Shown: one piece after another, positions 43,469 through 55,368 of the stretch
How the letters are laid out: each line of letters starts with the position of its first letter
Position numbering within the stretch: the first letter of the stretch is position 1
NCBI GenBank assembly: GCA_964019135.1
Contig: OZ025250.1
Span: 54,807,357 to 54,871,356, forward strand
Source of the DNA: Arenicola marina
Lineage: Eukaryota > Annelida > Polychaeta > Arenicolidae
Length of the DNA stretch: 64,000 nt
Reading direction: 5' to 3'
Program-made: the position numbers and the translations under genes
Notes under the pieces: generated by a model
Seen by the model: the letters and a program-made list of their open reading frames with translations, nothing else
The model's database searches: none
What the model was told of the DNA's origin: nothing

Positions 43469-45199
43469 AGCTTTGATTGTTGAAGTATTATCCAGGCGCG
43501 GCTTCAGTGAGCGACCGGGAGTGGGGGGGGTCTGCTGGTGAGGTACAAAGAATTTGTGACTGTGCCCCTTGTGTCCACTTCTTCAGAAAGGCGGGGGAGG
43601 GGGGGGGGGCACGTACCCTCTGTGCCCGCCCCCCCCCCCCCGTCCAGATCCGGATCTACTTTTAATTAAACAAAAGTGAAGAAACAGTACCTTATGCTTA
43701 TTTATTTTGAAGTAAGGTGTGATTCCATGTTACCGAAGTGGACAAATATGTTAGTTTGCCGTGCAGGGTATGTGTGTCACTGGCGAGGTGCGTGAAGGGG
43801 GGGGGGGGTGTGCAGGGGCTGATCCAGAAAATCTAAATAGGGGGGGGGGTTTCAGGATCGGATACAGATATGCTGGTTAGGGGGGCCGGTTTTGGTTTTC
43901 ATATGTTAAATGGTATGAATTATATAAATTTCGGCCCTAAAAGGGAGGGCCGAGTCGCACCCCCACCCCCTCCCCACTAGATCTGCCCCACGGAGGGGGG
44001 TACTTCCAGGCTCAGACAGCCTGGATGAGCTGAGGATCAACAGGTCGTGGGTCCACACCGAGGCATTGACATCTGGGGCTACTTTCATCCAATCCCCGCG
44101 CGCCCCAGTCCCCCATGTTACCTGCGTCTGTTGGCGCAGGCTCAGGTTCTGGTTTGTACCACGTGCCACATGCTACGTACCACGCACCTTGCTCTGGCAG
44201 AGGTCACATCGCGGTGACCCATGTGGGTTGTTACCGTTATCATTGGGGGAGTGAGTAGGGAGGCGGGGCATACACATCCGGCTCTCAAGGCCCATCCTAT
44301 TGAGTTGAGGTCTATCTCTGTCACCACCTCTTGGGAGACACTCAGCATCGTTTTACGGTCCTCATGTATCAATATCCGGGTCTGGTGGGTAAGTCAAGCA
44401 GATATGTGACGTGTCGATTGTCTGGAACGAGATCAAAATCTTCGTCGCACTAATAGCGTTGAACAAGTATGCATGGGCGAGGTTGTGTTGACGGTGCAAA
44501 CGCGTTGGATGTCGAGTAGCATGTTCACTTATCTCTGTTCTTGATTGCCATTGATCTCTGTTTGACTCCGGTGATCTTGTGCTTAGGGGGTTAATTACCA
44601 CTTCTTATCGCAATCGCGAACAGGGGGCGATCTGGTAACGCTATAATCTCGCTGTCTCATGTGACATTGAAGACAGGGCACCTTCTGAATTGTCATTGAT
44701 TCGTGGCGCTTTCATAAATTCATGGCAAAAAAACTCGCACAATTCCAAATGTTACATCTAGTCTTAGACAAAAAGTGACGTAACCGCTTGGTTCTGATGT
44801 TCAAGGTGACAACCCTGCCCTGCTAGGATAAAGTATTATGAGGTTAATAGCCACAACATTACCGTTCAATTTAGCAGAAAACACGACGTCAAAGTGCCTA
44901 CATGTTGACCCGCCGGTATTATCAGTGTACATCAGAGGCTCTCATGAAAATTATAGCTTGGATCGGGCCTCGTAGGCTACGTCAAGGAGGAGCTACTTAC
45001 GGTAAAACACTCTCAACTATGTCAGTCTGAATGGTGAAACGGTAGCTGATCACCTGATAAAGCAAGATTGGTTTAAACATATTTTTATTTGGCAATTGGA
45101 AAGCAGGCAAAGCCTATACAAATTCCGCTTGCTTGAAAAATAAGAAACATCTATTACTTGAAAAATAACAAACATATATTACAGGCAATCAACTTAAAA
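43469..45199. other. Intergenic DNA with homopolymer runs
   Basis: Several long G and C runs (43588-43640, 43796-43850). Short elements begin with GGCGCGGCTTC or GGGGCTGATCC and may be MITE ends. No gene is supported. Confidence 0.4.
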
Positions 45200-45319
45200 A
45201 ACTTATAGAATTAGTTTACTAAATGACACACTGCGATGGGATTTGTTGGCTCTCTCTGTGCATCGTAGTATGGCAAATGGAAAGAAAGTTCGTAAATATA
45301 CGCGTTCCAACTAGCGAAA

Positions 45320-45924
45320 CTAGGTGTTAAAACGCCTTGTCTTTTCAATATACACATGTACAGCTTTAAATATTTCTAAATTTTCTTGCAAAGTTAAGTT
45401 GGCATTTCCGAATAAAATGGTTCCGAGTGTAAAACTTGTAATTTTCATTACATTTTGCAATAATCTGTCGCGTATGATAGTATACATCAGGCATTCTAAA
45501 ATATAGTGAGTGGTATCTTCACGAGGTGCGCCACAATTACATTGCTGATCATTAATTATACACATATCAAAAAGATGAGCCCTTAACTTGCTACAATTCA
45601 TTCTCAGTCGCGAGTGTACAACATTCGTGCAGCGCCGGCCAAAGTTAAATAACTTGGTGGTCTCCCTCTTATGACATTCACTAAGGCCTGTTTGAAAGTT
45701 TTATGGTCGCACATGGATCTTATATTGATAGGTAGTTCATTCCAGAGCCTTATCACACTTGGTAGAAACGAGTTGTAATAAGAAGATAGTCACGCCTTAA
45801 CGGTCGTGACGTTCAAAGGCAGAGCATTACGAAGCCCATAGTGTATTCTTTGTGTTACATTTTGAGGTAAATTATCACATAAATAACTTGGGGCGTTCCC
45901 ATAAAACATCCTGTGAAACAGTCG
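45320..45924 (-). pseudogene. LINE ORF2 C-terminal end
   Basis: It continues the LINE after the insertion: LFHRMFYGNAPSYLCDNL, then after a stop near 45801, SVIRLWNELPINIRSM, and then CNCGAPREDTTHYILEC with the C-x-C...H...C zinc-binding motif typical of this LINE class. The ORF ends at 45320. Confidence 0.78.
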
Positions 45925-46408
45925 TGTGATATTTTAGGAATGGGGGGGGGGGGGGGGGAGTGTCTTTACTTTACTTTAATGTACTTCTCGTTGTGTTATT
46001 CTAATTACTTCTAAACTTAATTTCGACAACCCCAACTGGGTGTTCGTTCCGAATTCGGTCTTACGTTAACACGTGGTGGCGAAGGCACTGAGGCGAAACG
46101 AAGTGGTTAAAGTTTCAATGATTTATTAAACACCTTAACCCAAATAAAAACAAGTTACAACTCCGTAATCGGTGTCACTTACCTGGCAGCAATTGGTAGA
46201 ACTGCTGCCAGCCCCTTGCTCCGCAGGGCGGTTATCCAAGAACTCAAAACTATTCCTGCCTAAAAAAGTGCGACCGTCTCGCTCGCTGCCTCCCCGCTCA
46301 CTTCACCGCCCAGACCCAAGCCAAGCGGTGACATCACCGTTTCGGTTGCTATCGCAACGCTCGCGAGACTACACTCGGGGCCAAAAGTATGGGCACCCGA
46401 ATACCACA
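45925..46408 (-). repeat. Gypsy 3' LTR
   Basis: 484 bp, bounded by TGTG...CACA on either strand. It has a 17-base G-run near its left edge. It is the same length as 54881-55364, with about one difference seen. Confidence 0.95.
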
Positions 46409-46426
46409 CCCCCCCCCCCCCCCTTC
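46409..46426 (-). other. Gypsy polypurine tract
   Basis: The minus strand reads GAA followed by about 15 G directly before the 3' LTR, the position of the plus-strand primer in LTR elements. Confidence 0.8.
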
Positions 46427-48658
46427 AAAACGTTCGCCCTCGAACGAATATATCCAAATGGGGAAATAATCAAAAAATAAAATAAAATGTAAGGCATAAG
46501 CCTAACTATGGTAAACCCAATTAAGACAATACATCGAATGACCTATAAACACAGTAATGACCACATATAGTAACAGCCGAACACACGGCAGTAATAGAGT
46601 TCAATGGCAGCTGTGTGATGTTGTGGACGCTGTCTCATAGGCGGCATAGCCAAGCCCGGCAAAGTCCGTATCGCTCCGCGACGCAGAGACATCACTGGGT
46701 CACCGAAGTGGCCGACCGCGCAGCGATTCCGTGCTGGCGCCCAGGCCTCGTCCCGAGACCCTGCGGCACCGACGCCACCACATGGTCACGCCCAGCGCGC
46801 AGAGGATGCCCCGAAACAGTCAGAACCGCCGGCTGGGCCGGTCCTGACACTAGCAAAGTTTAGTGTCGGATGTCCACTGCTGTAGCGACCACAGGTGGCG
46901 ACGTCGTCATGGACGTCGTCGCCATCCGGGCAGCCAGTGAGCGTCGCAGCTGCAGTAGCAGCCGCTGCTATCGCGGACGCCGATGCTGCCGCCGTTGTTG
47001 TCGCCGTTGTTGTCGCGGACGCCGATGCTGTCGCAGACGCCGAAGCTGTCGCGGACGCCGATGCTGTCGCGGACGCCGAAGCAGTCGCGGACGCCGAAGT
47101 TGTCGCGTACGCCGATGTTGTCGCGGACGCCGATGCTGTCTCGGACGCCGAAGCTGTCGCGGGCGCCGAAGTTGTCGCGGACGCCGATGTTGTCGCGGAC
47201 GCCGATGCTGTCTCGGACGCCGAAGCTGTCGCGGGCGCCGATGCTGCCGCCGATGACGACGCCGTGTTGTCGCGCACGCCGATGCTGGCGGCGATAACGA
47301 CGCCGTGTTGTCGCGCACGCCGATGCTGGCAGTGACGCCGCCGATGTCTGCCGCGGTCACCAATGATACCGGTGACGCCCATGATGCCGAGGACGCTGCT
47401 GATACGGTGGGCGCCCATGCCGCCGCTGACGCCGCGGACACCAATCAAACTGGTGTCGCTGCTGGTGTCCGGGCCTTGAAGGTTCCCGTAAGGGTCCGGC
47501 GGCTGTAGAGATGGCAGAGCGGCTAGAACGGCTCCCGCCCTAACGTAACAGGCACTATATAGCGCCCTGCTGGGGCTCCTTGCGGTCCCGTCACGGAGTC
47601 AGCCAGGCACCAAGGCAGCCGTTAGACGAGCGAGGTCATTGAGTACATCTGTATTCAGACAACTTCACAACAGCAAGTGTAGTCGGGTGATCATTACTTT
47701 CACGCTCTACACATAGGTCATCGCGTTGTACAAATATCAACCCCAAAGATAACCCCAAATTACTCAATAAACAGGCTGTAAATTTAATCACTAGCAATAC
47801 GACAAGCAAGGTCAACACTACTACCGCAAGCGGTTCAGTGGGTTCTACTAGACGTAAGCCTCCGACAGTCCGGTGGCAACAACAAGCATGTTGCGTTGTT
47901 TTAAACAATAGACTGAACCAGAATTAAAATGTAACATCCATACTCTGGACATAGAATTTAAACGATATGACATATAGTCAAACATGATACAGAGAAAAAA
48001 AATTATGCAATCGCATTAGTAATAATAATGACAGTAATGTTGTCAGTTTGTTGAAGAAAAGTTGGCTACTGAAAAGATTTCGACATATTGAAACATTAAC
48101 ATACAATAACTAACGTACCGAGTAACCAGTCAACATGATGGCTATAATACCGTACCCGCCCCCTCATACCGCCTACCCAGATAACACACCAGCTCACACC
48201 GTGGATGTACTCCAAAGCCAGCCCAATACACCTGCCGTCAGTCAATTGTCTCGGTTACATCCCATACCAGGCCAAACACCCTGTGGAGGCACACCGTGGT
48301 CGGCGGCTCGAGAGTACAGCTAAAAAAACGGAATATACTATTACGCCAGGCGCAACAGGCTCAAGACGACCTGAGGCAACCTGGCTGTAACGTAAACCGC
48401 CCTCTACTTCACAGTTGGGGATTGATGCTGGACGGCGTCACCGAAGTGATCTGCCTGGATCCAGAATGTCACCCAGTGCTTCAGAAACAGCTGAAAGGAA
48501 AAAAAAAACAACAACCACCGCTTACACTGCGTGGAACCCATGGCACCAATATCGTGCCCCGCCCAACCACCTAACCGAATCCTGTGCCCCACTACACCGC
48601 CTGAACCATAAATTCCCAAGACCCTTACTACCCGAGCAACATCCACAGGTGTGACGCC
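46427..48658 (-). other. Gypsy 3' internal region
   Basis: About 2.2 kb between pol and the 3' LTR without a recognisable envelope. A 90-residue frame at 47636-47908 has one hydrophobic stretch but no other envelope feature. The region holds the GC-rich array 46970-47340. Confidence 0.7.
46970..47340. repeat. 18-bp GC-rich minisatellite inside the Gypsy element
   Basis: An array of 18-bp units (GTCGCGGACGCCGATGCT and variants). All six frames are nearly free of stops, giving Ala/Asp/Ser-rich or Arg-rich frames that are by-products. Confidence 0.88.
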
Positions 48659-51600
48659 CTACATATCTAGGCGTTGGGGGGGTCGACGTATCCTCGCCCC
48701 ACGTCTGAGAGGAGGACCATCCTCACCATCCCCCACTGGGTCAAGACCCGTAGCATTCTCCTCTGGGGCCACCAGACTATCCATCATGTCATCTCCGGCC
48801 ACCTCATCACCAGGAGTATCGTCTCCTCTCACCACCTCACCAGTGGTATCATCGTCTCGCACCACATCACGAGGAGTATCCTCTCCTCCCACATCATCAC
48901 GAGGGGTACCCTCCCCTCTCACCACATCACGCGCAGGAGGGGCACCAGCCACGTCAGGAGTGTCACTGCTGGGCCCTGCTCCATTTCCATCCAGCCAGCT
49001 GGTCAGTGGCTCATCAGGATCGACCACATACTCCTTCAGGTGATCGACGTGCTCGATCACTGGCCTCTCAGTCGGCGACCGTTGAACGGTGGCATTGACG
49101 CCAGAGGGACGAGCGATCACCAGGAATGGGCCAGACCACCTGACACCACCCTTGACCTTGGCAGTGGCTGTGCAATAACGCCACACCCAGCTACCCACTG
49201 GGAAGGACACCGGCGTAGCACGCATATCGTACGCGGTTTTCTGGCGTGTGGCCGCCTTCCGGCTCTCACGACGGGCTACGCTGTGAGCTATCTCCATGGC
49301 ATCACATAGCCACTCACAGTACTCTGTGACACACATCTGCCTCCTATCACTGGGTGGACCCTCCACCTGCAAGTCTAGTGGGAGCGTGACCTCATGGCCC
49401 AGCAGCATACGAAAGGGGGACACCCTAGTGCTGCGATGTTCCGTGGCACGGTACGCGCAGAGGGCATATGGAAGATGGTCTTCCCAGTCCTGCGGATGCA
49501 GTCTGGCATAGGTGAAAACCATGTCCTGGAGAGACCTGTTGAAGTTCTCCACAAGGCCATCTGATTGCGGCCTGTAAGATGTGGTAAACGTTTTTTCAAT
49601 CCGCATGATGCGGCAGATCTCCTTGAGAATCTTGTTGTTAAATGCTCGTCCCCGGTCTGAATGCAGCTGTCTGGGGCAGCCGAAACGGCAAAACACTTCC
49701 GTAACCAACTTGTCAGCCACCGTCTGGGAAAACCCTCGACCCACTTTGTGAAGTAGTCCTCGACTACCAGCACATACTTGTTCCCACTTGCCGTGTCAGG
49801 CATAGGTCCTATCAGGTCCATAGCCAACCGTTCCCACGGTACACCAACAGGCATCTGTGTGAGAGGCGCTGTGTGAGGAACTGACGCTGGTTTCCGTTGA
49901 CCACAGTCACGACACAAGGTCAGCCAGCGGCTCACATCAGCCGACATGCGTGGCCAATAAAAGCGCCTCTTCAGGGAAGCAAGTGACTGGCTGTGGCCCA
50001 TGTGACCACCGATCCTATCGCAATGCACAGACAGAAATAACCTCCTCCGCATGGGCGGTGGGACTACCAGCTGCGTGATAGCCTGTGTGTCACAGCTCGC
50101 CTTCTTTTCACGGTACAGAATGTCATTCCGCACCCGCAGGCGATCCCATTGCTGCCAGAGACACTTGGTCTTGTAACTCTGATCTCTCACCTGAGCGAAT
50201 GGTGGCCTGTGTGTACGGCTTTTCTTGCACGCCAGCATACAGGCCACACCCTCGTCTTCGCTCTGCCAGCGGCGAATGTCATCCAGAGTCACACCCGGGG
50301 CCCACTGTAGCATAGCTACTTCTGCCTCCAGGCCTCTATCACTCGCCTCTCCACTAGCAATTGGCAGTTGGGAATCGAACTTGTCACCTTCTGCAACGAT
50401 CTCCATCACTGCAGATTCAGCACCGCAACCTATCAGAGGTCGGTCATCTTCCACCCTCTGTAGCGGTGACAGCTCAGAGGTGTCGCGTGAGGCGTCAGCT
50501 GCCAGACTCGCGTTAGCTACCCTCCTTGGTAAGCAGTCGACACACTCTGCACGCTTACAGGGTCTGGTCACCTTGCGCGACAACGCATCAGCATGGCCTA
50601 TGGACGCACCGGGACGGTGAACAATGGTGAAGTCATACGTCCCCAGGGTGGTTAGCCAACGGGCCACCATACCTTCCGCATCCTTGAAGTGCATGAGCCA
50701 AGTCAGTGAGGCGTGGTCAGTTACGACAGTGAATGGTCGACCCCACAGGTAGTGTTTGAACTGTTTGATGAAGGTCACCACAGCCAACAACTCCCGGTGT
50801 GTTGTACAATAGCGGCTCTGCGCACGACTGAACGTTTTCGACGCATAGGCTATCACCTTCTCCTCATCAGGTTGCTGCTGGGCAACGACGCATCCCATGG
50901 CATCATTGCTGGCATCCGTGTAAAGGATGAATGGATCCTCCCTAGTGGGGTAGGTCAGAATTGGCGACTCGCACAAAGCCTGCTGCAGAGCCCTAAAGGC
51001 TTCCTCCTTACGGTCCGACCATTCGAACGGAGCCTTCTTCCTTGTCATAGCTGTCAGGGGATTTGCCACCCTCGCAAAGCCGGGAATGAAACGCCTGTAA
51101 TAAGACGCCAGACCAAGGAAGCTCCGTACCTCTTTTACCGTGGTCGGTCGTGGCCAGTCCCGCACAGCGGAGACTTTAGCCGGGTCTGTCGAAATACCTG
51201 CCCGGGACACAATATGCCCCAGGTAGGGCACCTCAGTCTGAAACAGATTGCATTTCTTGGCCTTCATCTTCAGGCCAGCCTCTCTGAAGCGTTCCCACAC
51301 AGTGGTCAGCCGATCTAGGGTCTCCTCAAAGGACTTGCCATATACGATGACGTCATCCAGGTATACCAGACAGCTCCGCCAGCACAGGCCTCTCAGTACC
51401 AATTCCATCAGCCTTTCAAAAAGCGCTGGGCTATTACACAAGCCGAAAGGCAGCACCTTCCACTGGAAGAGGCCCTGTCTGGTTATGAAGGCTGTCTTCT
51501 CTTTGTCACGCTCATCCATGGCCACCTGCCAATACCCGGAGGCCAGATCCAGGGTGCAAAACCACTCGGAGCCAGCCAGTGCATCTAGAGTGTCGGTGAT

Positions 51601-52848
51601 CAATGGTAACGGATATGCATCTTTTCGCGTCACATCATTGAGTTTACGGTAATCAATGCAAAAGCGTGTACTTCCGTCCTTTTTCTTCACAAGAACCACC
51701 GGACTGCTCCAGGAACTGGTGCTCGGCTCAATGACACCCTTATCAAGCATGGACTGGATCTCTCTGGCCTCGACCTCCTGCTGAGCCACAGGAAGGTGAC
51801 GAGCGCGCTGACGTATCGGGTAAGCCTGACCCGTATCAATACGGTGCTTAACCAGATCGGTAGTCCCCCATGTGTCGTTTGTCTCCGAGAAGATGTCTGA
51901 GTACTCCCGGAGCAGTGACCGAACCCGGTTTTGCTGACCTACTGTCAACTCTGGAGACACCTCGGTTGCTAACTTCTCCAATGCAGGAGGCAAGTCTGCA
52001 GCATCAGATGCTGTCACCTGACGCGTGTCAATCACACCTTCCCCAGTGGCATCTGACTCAACCTGGGGCACCTCGATTACTTCACCGCTGGGCAGTGCTT
52101 GCAAAGTCCCCACTATGCCACCCTTGCGCAGGAAGATTGTCTCATCTGTGGGATTCATGAGCACCACAGGCACATGCCGAGTACCGCAGCCTACAAGGGA
52201 CGCACCTGCCACTACCTGGGTTGCAGACATTAACCGCCCGCTAGGGGTCAACAAGGCGTCGCTACCCTTGGCATACTGCAACTTATTTTCTGCAATCCCT
52301 GTGACCACGACCTCAGTGGAAGGTGGGATGGCTACTGACTTCTCTAGTCGGACACGAGCCACCTGGTCCTGCTTGCCCTCCTGCGACAAGGCGAAGGTAA
52401 ACTTACCTATCCTCAGGATTCCTTCCCACATCGACATTTCGCAGTCCTGATCATGCAGGAAATCCAGGCCCAGTATCCCACCACGATCAGGCAAGTCGGC
52501 CACCACTACTTCTTGTGCCAGTCTCATCCCATTGAGGGAAAATTCGAGGGTAGTCTCTCCCAAGCTCTTCATTAAACCCCCAGCCGCAGTGCGAGGCTGT
52601 GTTTTCAGAGGTTTAAGGGGAGGTCTCATGTCCGCCTGTATAGACATGTAAGTTTGGTTGTCTAGTAGCGACACAGCTGCACCCGTGTCAAGCAGCATAG
52701 GGCAACTCATCCCATACAACCTGGTATGCAGGACCCAACCTGCTACAGGTCTAACCCGGAGCACCCGAGGTCCCCCACCCTCGCTACGTGGCTCCCTGGC
52801 CCTGTCCTGCCCTTTGTCGCTACTACCCGGAATATCGTCACTTGTCAC
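48659..52848 (-). CDS. Gypsy pol region (PR, RT, RNase H, IN)
   Basis: Parts in order: aspartic protease (LLDTGAAVSLLD), reverse transcriptase (FCIDYRKLND, LPFGLCNSPALFERLM, YLDDVIVYG), RNase H (ILYTDASNDAMGCVV, SRYCTTHRELLAVV), and integrase with an HHCC zinc region (CDRIGGHMGH ... LCRDCGQRK), a catalytic core and a GPY/F-like end (VRWSGPFLVI). This gene order is that of Ty3/Gypsy. The region appears to have about one break. Confidence 0.9.
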
Positions 52849-52883
52849 TGGGCTAGCTTTCCCCGGGGTGACACTAGCCCTAG

Positions 52884-54827
52884 TTAGTTTGGGGACCCAG
52901 ACGCCTGCTGTCCCTGCTGCTCCGACCGAGCGTTGTCAGTCTCACGGGGCGAGTAGTCTCCAGGTCTGCTCTCCATCTTAACCCGACACCCCAACCGGTA
53001 ATGTCCAGTCTGGCCACAGCGGAAACAGCGATTCTCTCGCCGAAGCCGTTCACGCTCCCTGTCCCTGTCTGAGTCCCTGTCTCTGTCCCGCCTGTCCGTA
53101 TAACGGTCAGGGGAGTATCGGCGTCTCCCAGAGGGGTAGTTCTGCTTGTCAGAAAAATGGGAGTGTGGAGACCTGGTCTGTCCGCTGGTGTGGCTGTCTC
53201 TGTTGTTTGGCCGTCGGTCAGCGTAATGGGTGTCACGGGTCCTGACATCACGGTAACTGTCGTCCCGACGTGGCCGTCTCGAGTCTACCTGACCATCGAT
53301 TGATCCACCATGACTGACTCTCTTTCCCCTACCCTGGGACCTCATGACCTCACTGAGGCGTGAAATCGGCCCCTCCACCTCATGTTCGGTCCCATCAGAG
53401 TCTTCATTATCCAGCTGTGACTCGTCATTTGCAGCAGACGCCCGGTAGATAGGGGCCGGCGCTGGTTTACTAACCCGCCCAAGTGGGGAAGCGAACTGAT
53501 CGCTTAGGTCGGCCAGGTCTACCAGACGCTCTATGGGGACATCACCCTCCATGAACAACAGCCTGCGGGTGAAGTCGTCTGCTATCCCATCTACAAACTG
53601 TTCTCTGACCATCGCTTGGCGACTGTACTCATCAGAGTGGGGATAGGCTTGTTTCGCCAAGATCTGGAGTTCGTTGGCAAACAACCGATACGGTTCTGTC
53701 TTGCCCTTCTTCCGTTGTCGGAATATTCGGACCGCAACATCACCAATGCACGGCTTGTACTGCCACAGCAGTGCAGAACGAAAGGACCAGTAATCATCAT
53801 TGCCTTGGCGGACAACCCGTCTGTAGGCCTCACCTTGCAAACACAATTTCAGGTTTAGACCCCGCTGACCTGCTGTCCAGCAACACAGATTGGCTATTGT
53901 GTCGAACCGGCTTAAGAAGTCCTGCACCGTGCTGCTGTCAGTCGAACCGGAAAATGTCGGCAATTTGGGGCACCTCTCCAGCCCAGCCTGCCACAAGACC
54001 TGTTTCAGATCTGCCGGACTTAAGGGGTTCACAGGCAAGCACTCCCCACCTGGCACTGGATGCCCTCTCGGTCCATGAACAAACCCACCAGGCTCGGGGA
54101 ATACACCTCGCACTCCTTGGTAATCAGCCGGGCTGACACCTATATAGCCACCAGGGGAAATGCCCGCTGCTTCACAGCTGCCAGGCCCTGGCTGCCAGTG
54201 GCCCCTGTCAGCTGGGTTGGGTGCAGACTCCGCTAAGCGAGAGTGATGCAGTTGCCCCTGATGGGGGTTGCCAGCGAACGGCACAGCGCTTGGGGGCCCA
54301 TAACCCACCCCCTCTGGCCTGTAACCATCCCATCTAACGCTTTGAGTTCGATTGCTGACACCCTGAGGTGTTGTCACATCAGCAGTAACATTGGGAAAAC
54401 CCGGGGTAGCCTGCTCACCGAACACGGTGTCATGGGCGCGGCCATCTTGCATTCCCCTTATGACACCAACCCGCTGAGAATCCCGCGCGAACTCGCTTTT
54501 GGCGGGACGCGCACTCCTGAGCCAATCAGGGGCCGGCATTTCGGTCACGTGATCGCCCGGCCGATTTGGGGAAGAAGGCCGAGCCGCCATCTTAGAATTG
54601 TGCAACAAAATTTGAGGCGCACCCCTGGCTGAACTGTCCTCGCCTACCTGAGCCTCGACAGGTCCCAAATCATATTCCTCGCGCTTCTCTGACTGAAGCC
54701 CCACATGGTCACGTATCCCACGGCCTAAATTTCCAACCCTCTCTCCGTGAACGGGGAAGTCTGTATCGTCCTCACTCAACCAACTTTCTAACCTAGCCAT
54801 GAAGCCTGACCCACGGCGTTCCGCCAT
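52884..54827 (-). CDS. Gypsy gag-like protein
   Basis: An open frame of about 647 residues. The central part resembles the retrotransposon gag fold. Near the C-terminus is an Arg/Asp-rich stretch and one zinc knuckle (CFRCGQTGHYRLGC, the CCHC pattern). pol begins shortly downstream in a different frame; Gypsy families commonly use frameshifting for this step. Confidence 0.88.
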   Translation of the reverse strand: MAERRGSGFMARLESWLSEDDTDFPVHGERVGNLGRGIRDHVGLQSEKREEYDLGPVEAQVGEDSSARGAPQILLHNSKMAARPSSPNRPGDHVTEMPAPDWLRSARPAKSEFARDSQRVGVIRGMQDGRAHDTVFGEQATPGFPNVTADVTTPQGVSNRTQSVRWDGYRPEGVGYGPPSAVPFAGNPHQGQLHHSRLAESAPNPADRGHWQPGPGSCEAAGISPGGYIGVSPADYQGVRGVFPEPGGFVHGPRGHPVPGGECLPVNPLSPADLKQVLWQAGLERCPKLPTFSGSTDSSTVQDFLSRFDTIANLCCWTAGQRGLNLKLCLQGEAYRRVVRQGNDDYWSFRSALLWQYKPCIGDVAVRIFRQRKKGKTEPYRLFANELQILAKQAYPHSDEYSRQAMVREQFVDGIADDFTRRLLFMEGDVPIERLVDLADLSDQFASPLGRVSKPAPAPIYRASAANDESQLDNEDSDGTEHEVEGPISRLSEVMRSQGRGKRVSHGGSIDGQVDSRRPRRDDSYRDVRTRDTHYADRRPNNRDSHTSGQTRSPHSHFSDKQNYPSGRRRYSPDRYTDRRDRDRDSDRDRERERLRRENRCFRCGQTGHYRLGCRVKMESRPGDYSPRETDNARSEQQGQQASGSPN

Positions 54828-54862
54828 GTTGCCACTTGTTGCTCAACCACGTGAAAAGACCG

Positions 54863-54878
54863 CTGGTTCACGGCACCA
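54863..54878 (-). other. Gypsy primer-binding site
   Basis: Two bases inside the 5' LTR the minus strand reads TGGTGCCGTGAACCAG. It starts with TGG, as expected for pairing with a tRNA 3' CCA end. The tRNA species is not identified. Confidence 0.65.
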
Positions 54879-54880
54879 AA

Positions 54881-55364
54881 TGTGATATTTTAGGAATGGG
54901 GGGGGGGGGGGGGGAGTGTCTTTACTTTACTTTAATGTACTTCTCGTTGTGTTATTCTAATTACTTCTAAACTTAATTTCGACAACCCCAACTGGGTGTT
55001 CGTTCCGAATTCGGTCTTACGTTAACACGTGGTGGCGAAGGCACTGAGGCGAAACGAAGTGGTTAAAGTTTCAATGATTTATTAAACACCTTAACCCAAA
55101 TAAAAACAAGTTACAACTCCGTAATCGGTGTCACTTACCTGGCAGCAATTGGTAGAACTGCTGCCAGCCCCTTGCTCCGCAGGGCGGTTATCCAAGAAAT
55201 CAAAACTATTCCTGCCTAAAAAAGTGCGACCGTCTCGCTCGCTGCCTCCCCGCTCACTTCACCGCCCAGACCCAAGCCAAGCGGTGACATCACCGTTTCG
55301 GTTGCTATCGCAACGCTCGCGAGACTACACTCGGGGCCAAAAGTATGGGCACCCGAATACCACA
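54881..55364 (-). repeat. Gypsy 5' LTR
   Basis: 484 bp. It is the promoter-side LTR because gag follows it on the minus strand. It is followed by target duplication GTCG at 55365-55368, matching 45921-45924. Confidence 0.95.
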
Positions 55365-55368
55365 GTCG

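Larger units (their letters stand above)
45925..55364 (-). mobile_element. Ty3/Gypsy LTR retrotransposon, nearly whole
   Basis: The element spans 9440 bp on the minus strand, with 484-bp LTRs at both ends, gag, pol (protease, RT, RNase H, integrase), a primer-binding site, a polypurine tract and a long 3' internal region. A 4-bp GTCG target duplication flanks it. The two LTRs are virtually identical, which implies a recent insertion. It looks almost complete, with about one break in pol. It is inserted in a LINE. Confidence 0.95.

Noticed and set aside
46786-47448. Ala/Ser/Thr-rich or Arg-rich frames up to 220 codons
   Set aside because: Products of the 18-bp GC-rich array, open in almost every frame. 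No signal peptide or domain.
47636-47908. Possible envelope gene in the Gypsy 3' region
   Set aside because: Only a 90-residue frame with one hydrophobic stretch. No surface/transmembrane organisation can be seen.
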